Shown here piece after piece: positions 57,721 to 64,000 of a DNA stretch of 64,000 bases. Source of the DNA: Thalassia testudinum (lineage: Eukaryota; Streptophyta; Magnoliopsida; Alismatales; Hydrocharitaceae); the NCBI GenBank assembly GCA_037157565.1, contig JAZHRO010000019.1:24016001-24080000 (forward strand), written 5' to 3'. A program made the translations under genes and the position numbers. How positions within the stretch are numbered: position 1 is the stretch's first letter; every line of letters begins with the position of its first letter. Under the pieces are notes generated by a model. It saw only the letters and a list, made by a program, of their open reading frames with translations, was not told the origin of the DNA and made no database searches.

Positions 57721-58750
57721 GGGTCCTAATCAACCTAAATAATGTCTGAACCTCTCTTAAATTGTGGATATTGCACTCATATCTTGCATATCATGCATTG
57801 CATCAGTCTATTTAGAATAAGATGAGATATCCTGCTAGTTAATGGTTTTTATTGCTATTTACAGATAATAAAGTGATCCAGGATGGAGATAGTGGAATAA
57901 AGCAATAAAGGAAGAAGAAGACTGATCCAGATAAGCGGAGTGAGGAGGATAGCCTTATCCTTACCCTTAGAAACCCTAGGATAGCCTTCCCAAACCCAAA
58001 ACAACCTCCATTAGGGCACCTTAGCCTCAAAACCCAAGCATGGATAGCACTATCCATGTTCCTATCCCTCTCCCAAACACTTAGGAACCGAAACCAACCT
58101 TAGAAAACATAAAACCCACTCTCCAGCACCTTTTAGAACATCCAGACATTTGGCTAGACGTCTGATTTCTGCAGAATAACAATCCAGGAAGCCAAAACTC
58201 ATACTAACACAGAATTGGACGTCTAATTTAGTGTCCAGACGTCCAATTTTGTAGTATAAGACGTTTGACCACTATCCTGGATGTCTGATACTGCTGTCTG
58301 GTTCCTAACTTTGGTGTTGGAAGCCCTAGCTTGCCTATTTTGACCTAGGAATCCCACCAGACACCCTAGGAAACCTAAGTAGAGACCTCCTAAGCCTAGT
58401 CCACTATCCATAGCCCTACTTGTCCTATCCCTAACCCAATTGAACCATCCCATACCTAATTGGGTGCACCCGAGCCCAATTAGATCCACCTAGGGTCTAA
58501 TTAACTCATACCTATTAGGGTTACCCTAGCCTAATCACATGCACACATCTAATTAGACTTGACCTAGACCTAATTAGGTTCACTCCTACCCAATTAGACT
58601 TTCCTAAGCCTAATTAGGTCCACACCCACTTAATCTAGATCGACCCAACCTATTTAGCACCTAATCCTACCAAAACCCACAACCTAGCCCTACGAAAAAC
58701 ACACACCCACACACACACGCACACCTTCCCATTTTACTCCCACCAAACCC
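57721..58750. repeat. Repeat region with a short ladder cluster
   Basis: Ladder cores start at 58145 and 58157 (12 bp apart) and at 58218, 58238, 58260 and 58280 (20, 22, 20). The next 350 bp are built from CCTAATTAGG-type words repeated irregularly, followed by a CACACA run (58700-58725). No gene. Confidence 0.55.
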
Positions 58751-60305
58751 ATGCACACTCTCTTGGAAACCTTAACAACTTGTGTCAAACCTAGATCAAA
58801 AAATTGTGGCATTGGCTATTTTTGGAGCCACCAAAAGTGGCAACCAAATGGAGCCTTCCATAAGGGCAAAGAGAGAGCTACGAAATTGGACCATCTCTCC
58901 ATACACTCTCCCATCCATACTCTCCAATCTAAACTTGCTTCCACCCTCCAAAACCTTAAGGCCGTCCTCCTCATCCTCCTCCAAGGCTCCATGGACGGCT
59001 AGCTAGAGAAGCTTCTCTCCAAAGCTTCAAGGACGGCCATTGGTAGAGAAAGGGAGCAACACCCTCCTCTCTCCACTTGGGTGCATTAGCCCCCATCTTC
59101 TTCTTCTTGGACGGCCATGAAGGCTCACCCATACCCTCTTGTGGCCGGCCATCTCTTTTGGTAGGCGTGTAGACGGGTTTGCACACCCAAGGTCTAGCTT
59201 ACACCCTCACACAAGGCCGATGGCCCTAGTGGCAACTTTTCAGCATGAGGGATTTTCTTCTATTTATATGCTTTCTAGTGTAGATGATGTGTGATAATTT
59301 TTTTATGCATAAATAATTTCATGATGTTTCTGTGATTGATTGTCCTCATGTTTGCTTTCCTATATGACACTTTGGTTCGTTCACACCATGCACGGCCACC
59401 ATGGCCTCATTTAGATGCACATAGTCACTTAGGTTTTTGCTAGTTTATCTAGATCTAGGTTTCAATTCGCTTTTCGAAATAAAAAATCAAAAACACAAAA
59501 AGACAAAAATAGTAGCTTAGGTTAGATTTAGGTTATAAAAGTCGATCCAAATCTTGATTTGTTTTCACGCCTCCCAGAGACGAACGACCGGGACTCAAGT
59601 TCTAAAAAGAATAAAGATCTATGAGAGTTTCGTTATCACAAATATCTTTGACGAGTGGTTTTTGCAACTATACTACGATTTCCAACGATTTCAAAATACG
59701 TGATTTCCACGCTCGTCAATTGTCATTTTGCATGTTGTCTATTTTATTCTACATTATATTTTGTATCATGAAAACCTCACCCCCCTCCACCAAAACCTAC
59801 AACAGTCGCGCGTTGTCGCACCTTCATTCTCCACTCTCCTCTTCTCTTCTTTTCTTCTCATGATTTATGCGACTTAGGGACGTGATTAATAACCCAAAAC
59901 CCTAATTATGGCTTTATATAGTCTACTAATTAAGATTTGGCCCCACTAAAGTGGGGTCCCTAATTGACGAAAGAAAAATGGGAGTCACTCCCCCTCACAC
60001 TCACCACCATACCCATCCTACATGGCATGTGTGAGGTGGATGCCATGTGGATGAGGTGGAATCACATGGAGTCATGGATAAAAGAGGTTACACTACCTTT
60101 TTAATTCTTAAAAGTATTATTTTCATTTTTAACTAACAGGGGAAGAAGTGGGTTACCTTTTTGCCCTTTAGCACTTTTGTTTCTTTGAAATTGGTGATTG
60201 CTTATGTGTGTCCATTAGATTTAAATTTGAATTTCGATGTAGGGAGATGGAAACTAAGGAGAAAGAAAATCATTTTTTATGTATTTATAATTCGTTATGA
60301 CTGGT
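58751..60305. other. No gene seen
   Basis: CTCCAT and GGCCGGCCAT words at about 58980-59170 and an AT-rich part follow. The short frames on both strands overlap each other and show no motif. It is probably retroelement-derived. Confidence 0.4.
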
Positions 60306-62150
60306 GTGATGAGTTGCGACTCATCATAGCTAAAAAGTCTAAGTTAAACTAGAAACTATGTTAAACAATGTCAAATTAACATATAAAAAGGGTTAAGTGT
60401 GGGAATCAAAGAAAAATACCTAGAACATTAATGCTGTGTTACAATTACATAATTAGGTCATGAAATGAGATATTCTCAAGAAAAAGGTCAAATGGTTATT
60501 CAAGTGTAAATTGAACACATAAACAAGTTTAAAAGTTCAAATCGAAAGTATAATTAACTTCTTAAATTCCGGACTGCTATCGCAGGACGATAGCTCTCCT
60601 TTCTGCCTCAGAAAAAAATAATTAACTTCTTAAATGCTCAATTAAGCTTATATAAAAACTTGAAGGCATTTGGACATCATTAAGGCCTTGATATCGAAGA
60701 TTTACATTTAGGTCCTTCATGCATCACATTGCCTTCATTAGAAAATTTCCTAGGACCTATTTGTAACCTGCAGGGACCTCTTTGTAAACCCTTAAGGACC
60801 ACTCCGTAACCATTCTTTGTCACTTATGAGTTTGTCTACAATTGTTCTACCCCTTCGTTGTGGGGTGTGCCCTGCAATTTCACCAACACAAGCCTGTAGC
60901 TCGTGTGCATTGTTCACGTGATGAACTAAGATAATCATGGCCATCCATTCCCTTGATCGCTTGATCTGTGGCTCGATTTGAATCGAACCATCGCACGATT
61001 CGGCATGTATGGTCACCTTTTACCCAGATTTCATCCTACGGTCAGATTTTGACTTGACAATCCCCGCACTCCTCTCATCGTTGCCGCCGGTGCCCTCGTC
61101 ACCTAACCTCCTTCGTGTGGTGCCTTGATTCACTCCGCTGGCTACTTAAACACCTCAGCGGTCGCACGCACAAAGGATTGCTCCCTCCTACATTCTTAGC
61201 GATCGTTCTTCCACTCCAGCCACCCCTCCCCACCAATTCCTAGGTTTCACAGCTATCGACTGTGAATTCTTTGACTTCTCTTTGACTCTTCTCGTCACTA
61301 AGGATGACGTATGCCTGAGGACGACCCAGAAGCTTCACTAGAAGGCTTTTCGCTCTGCTAGAACACCATCCCCCTCCATTCTTCTTCCTTAGCTGCCGGC
61401 TAAGGACCCACAGGTCTCATTCTTCCTGTTAGAATAGTTTTCATGCTTTGTAGTTTAGCTGTAGCAGTAGTTAGGTAGATTAGCAATAGAATTAGACTTA
61501 GAAGTAGTGTTGATCTGTTGCGTGTGTTAGTTTAGCATTAGAAGTAGATTTAGATTAGCTTCACCCCCTCACCTCCTCTAATCATATCAAATCAGAGGAG
61601 ACGGTTTCACACAATCATTGATCATGATTTTCTCCCTCTACATGTTTTTCATATCATTTTTGATTTCCATGATTTTACCTCGCAATTCACCCATTCATTA
61701 GATCTAATTTCAAATCTGAATGGTGTCTAACCTCAGATCTGAAATTAGCGTCAAGAGCCACATTAGGGGCTTTTCATTCATCCCACTTTTGTCATAAAAG
61801 CCCCTGATCTGGATTTTAAATAGAATCAGTTTGCCGGATTTTCTTGGATTTCAGATTGCAAGGGTTTTTAGTCATTTGGGCTGTGAATGCTTTGATCGAG
61901 CAAACTGAGACATTTTTGATGTGATTCACTGTTTGCCTAGGAATTTGAGGTGATTCTGAAGACAGACTTCACCTCAGATGAGCCATAATCTGATATGATA
62001 TTTTCAAGAATTTCAATGCCTTGAATGCATGATAGAGCCAAGGAAAATCATTTTCGTGATTTGAGGCTCTACCTTGTGTTCATGTGTTGTTTGTAAAGTG
62101 TAAGTTTTGATTCTTAACCTAAGGAGTTCTCAATATTCCTTAAGGTTACA
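60306..62150. repeat. Copy B of the inverted pair (LTR-like)
   Basis: Reversed, it aligns in blocks with 53.25-55.09 kb. Its plus-strand start carries the perfect hairpin TGATGAGT-TGCG-ACTCATCA (60309-60328). The first 250 bp and the block of GGTCC words near 60690-60790 are the clearest matches. A pyrimidine-rich part (61.0-61.4 kb) resembles a leader. It has no ORF of note and a retro-insert at 60551. Confidence 0.55.
60551..60635 (+). mobile_element. 51-bp retro-insert with perfect 17-bp duplication
   Basis: TAATTAACTTCTTAAAT occurs at 60551-60567 and again, unchanged, at 60619-60635. The 51 bp between them end in about 7 A and contain the hairpin GCTATCG-CAGGA-CGATAGC (60576-60594). A 17-bp duplication with a 3' poly(A) is the mark of LINE-type target-primed insertion, here of a very short RNA or a 5'-truncated SINE. 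I do not recognise the RNA. Confidence 0.8.
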
Positions 62151-62249
62151 GAGCTCTGGGATTTGAGTTTGTGTATTAAATTGACTGATTTAACTCTTTC
62201 TACATGCTGTCTATAGCATTAGAAAGTGTTAGATCATGTAACGAGCGCG

Positions 62250-63150
62250 TGCCCCAGACGCCTTTTAAGACGTCTGGGAGGTGGCCCAGACGTCGGACAA
62301 GACGTCTGGGATCACATCCAGACGTCTGACCAGACGTCCGGGATAGTTTACAGACGTCTGGAGAACAGTTATGTTGGCACGAGAGATTCGTCTACGCGCC
62401 TGTGCGCGCAGACCTGCGATTCTGCCCTCTTTCTCTGCGGCTGCAGGCGGCTGCGACCGCCTTCTCTCTCCTCCTCGCGCGGCCTTAAAAGGGCGCGCCT
62501 CCCCTCCCGTCTCCACCATCTTCTTCCTTCTTCTCCTGCCTGTGCGCAAGAGCGAGCGGACGCGAGGGCGCAGCGGCAGCGGCAGCCGCAGTGAGCGCGG
62601 AGGAGGTGCGGCGTGCGAGGGCGGGGCTCTGCCGTGAGGGCGAGCTCGCCGGAGCGGCTTGGCCGGCCGGCGGAGGGCGTAGGGGGCGCGGAGCGACGCG
62701 GAGAGGGACCTGCTGCGGGCTGAGCAGCAGACGCGCGAGGTGCGACGCGGGCGGCGTCGCGAGCGGAGGCCGAGCAGGGTCCTGATTCTGGAAAAATTTC
62801 CAGAATCAGACGTCTGGATTGATAGCCAGACGGCAAGGTCGACGTCTGTAAGATCATACAGACGTCTGAAAGGTGAGTTTCCGCTTTCTTCTTCCTTCTT
62901 GTCGACTGACCGTACTGAGGGAGGGGGGTTGGCTGTGCGCAGGTTCGCTGATTCGCCATCCCTTGCGAATCAGACGTCTGGAAGTTGTACCAGACGGCGG
63001 GAGTGACCTCCAAACGTCCGGAGGGACCATCGGACGTCTGGGATCTAGGCAGACGTCCCCACAGACTTCTGGACGTCCGGGGAACCAAGCCGAACAGGTA
63101 ATTCTCTGATCCACCGTTTAAGACGTCTGGAAGGAGTTCCAGACGTCTGA
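62250..63150. repeat. GACGTC ladder, best preserved cluster
   Basis: Cores start at 62257, 62269, 62289, 62301, 62321, 62333 and 62353 (12, 20, 12, 20, 12, 20). They continue at 62809, 62829, 62841 and 62861 (20, 12, 20), then 62973, 62993, 63013, 63033 and 63052 (20, 20, 20, 19), and 63122 and 63142 (20). Some are one base off GACGTC. Sequence between cores is not conserved. A CpG-rich, non-ladder block fills 62370-62800. Open frames across it are by-products of the palindromes and G+C content. Confidence 0.9.
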
Positions 63151-63436
63151 TTTTGCACAGTATTGTCTTTCTCGACCCGTTTAGGGCCCGTTTGGGCTCC
63201 GTTTTCCGCGATTCGAGTTGCGTTCGTTTCAGAATTAATTCCTCTACCCGCCTACAGTAGCTATACACTGTTTTGAGACACTCCTTGTGTTTGATCCTTG
63301 TGACAGGATCTCGTTCAGTTGCAGTCTTGAGAGTCGCGGAGGCACGCGGGATTCCCGATCACGCCCCCACTACTCCCGTTGTACCTGGTAGAGTGGCTTT
63401 AAGTATTAATAAAATTTGTTAAAGTATGGAACCATA

Positions 63437-63590
63437 ACTAGAACCTAGGGCATTGCATGAATCCTAGGAATGAGAAATATATGGAATGATAGCTCCTAGG
63501 TGTTGCATTAATCCTAGGGTCGGAAAACTAGATTGTATGATACATCCTAGGATATGGAATGAGTCCTAGGGTGGAAAAACTAGTGGAATG
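63437..63590. repeat. 51-bp tandem repeat, three copies
   Basis: CCTAGG occurs at 63444, 63495 and 63546, exactly 51 bp apart. Each copy has a second AATCCTAGG or GAGTCCTAGG about 20 bp later and a GGAAAACTAG or GAATG tail. Confidence 0.8.
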
Positions 63591-64000
63591 TATATTACTG
63601 CAGTCTTGGAAAATTGGAAAGGAATATATATAAAGCTGCCTGTAAAATTAATTAACAGCTGCCTGTTACGAATAAAGAAACATGTTGAGATCATGGATTT
63701 CGAGAATGTGAATCTGGAAAGTGAAACATATGATGTTCTGAGATAAAGAGCTAGAACCCTACGGGGAATTAGGAGTGGAACTCCTGGAAAGAAAAAGGAA
63801 TGGAACTGAGATGTAGTTTGTACTGTCTCTTAGGTACGCAGTACCAAGGGAAGTACCTGTACCTGTTTAGTGCAGAGTGGGGCCAGCCGCCCCAGGGACC
63901 CGGGGTTAGGATTGGCCGCTCTGTACCGACTTGTTGGCCCTCGTGTACGTAGTACCGAGGAGAGCTAGTAGTGTTAGGAGAGTACTAGCTACCCCACGGG
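63591..64000. other. No gene seen
   Basis: Words such as GTAC and AGTACC recur (63835-63990), and the part is G+C-richer at its end. It is probably LTR or leader sequence of the same ladder-bearing retroelement, cut by the window edge. Confidence 0.35.

Noticed and set aside
62250..63150. CRISPR-like array (short repeats with unique spacers)
   Set aside because: Repeats are palindromic 10-mers with 2-12-bp gaps, far too short, and the setting is a plant genome.
62369..63268. A 299-codon minus-strand open frame
   Set aside because: It is rich in Arg/Pro/Ser and repeats QTSD, RLE and DVW words that are just the three readings of the palindrome. It runs through unrelated blocks, with no domain.
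1..64000. Integrated pararetrovirus or other viral genome
   Set aside because: All RT motifs found are of copia or LINE type. No movement-protein or coat-protein signatures were seen.

Overview
This is a repeat-dominated stretch of plant nuclear DNA. The evidence is Ty1/copia, Ty3-type, LINE, hAT and Mutator-like sequences, an initiator-Met-tRNA primer site behind many LTRs, and one clean exon of a plant receptor-like kinase. The species cannot be named. An angiosperm with a large, TE-rich genome fits. I see no bacterial-style operons, no CRISPR, no rRNA or tRNA genes, and only one convincing host coding exon.

Layout. 0.5-4.1 kb: 5'-half of a degenerate copia element on the minus strand, with its 270-bp LTR. 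4.6-6.15 kb and 28.4-32.5 kb: two halves of one minus-strand LINE. It is split by a 22.2-kb block (6152-28399) flanked by the 5-bp duplication GTATC, and the LINE reverse transcriptase frame reads straight through when that block is removed. The block is a tandem array of one small LTR retroelement (five ~480-bp LTRs, four ~720-bp internals). Later elements sit inside it: a 6.2-kb hAT with transposase (8-bp duplication GAGAAGAT), a 904-bp non-autonomous hAT (8-bp duplication CTTTTGCT), and a 9.9-kb LARD-like LTR element on the minus strand, itself carrying a 2.1-kb LTR element. A 336-bp MITE related to the 6.2-kb hAT sits in the LINE ORF1.

34.47-34.63 kb: intact last exon of a LysM receptor-like kinase (LYK3 type) with a good splice acceptor and apparent 3' UTR. 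No upstream kinase exon is visible, so the gene either has an intron longer than 34 kb full of transposons or is an orphan exon. 38.2-46.7 kb: a Ty3-type gag split by a second LARD copy (duplication GGAAT). 46.9-50.9 kb: a plus-strand copia pol remnant split by a likely solo LTR. 52.2-55.3 kb: a Mutator-like element with ~240-bp terminal repeats and a 9-bp duplication. 56-64 kb: LTR-like repeats, an inverted relative of the Mutator interior, and a tiny poly(A) retro-insert.

The most unusual signal is a dispersed ladder of the palindrome CAGACGTCTG. It appears in six places (0-0.1, 38.1, 49.4-50.0, 56.5-57.1, 58.1-58.3 and 62.2-63.2 kb). The start-to-start distance between neighbouring GACGTC cores is almost always 20, 12 or 22 bp, while the spacers vary. 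Many 20-bp pairs extend into longer inverted repeats whose inner bases match each other, in ways that differ from pair to pair. This suggests conserved hairpin modules or a spaced binding platform in a retrotransposon LTR family.
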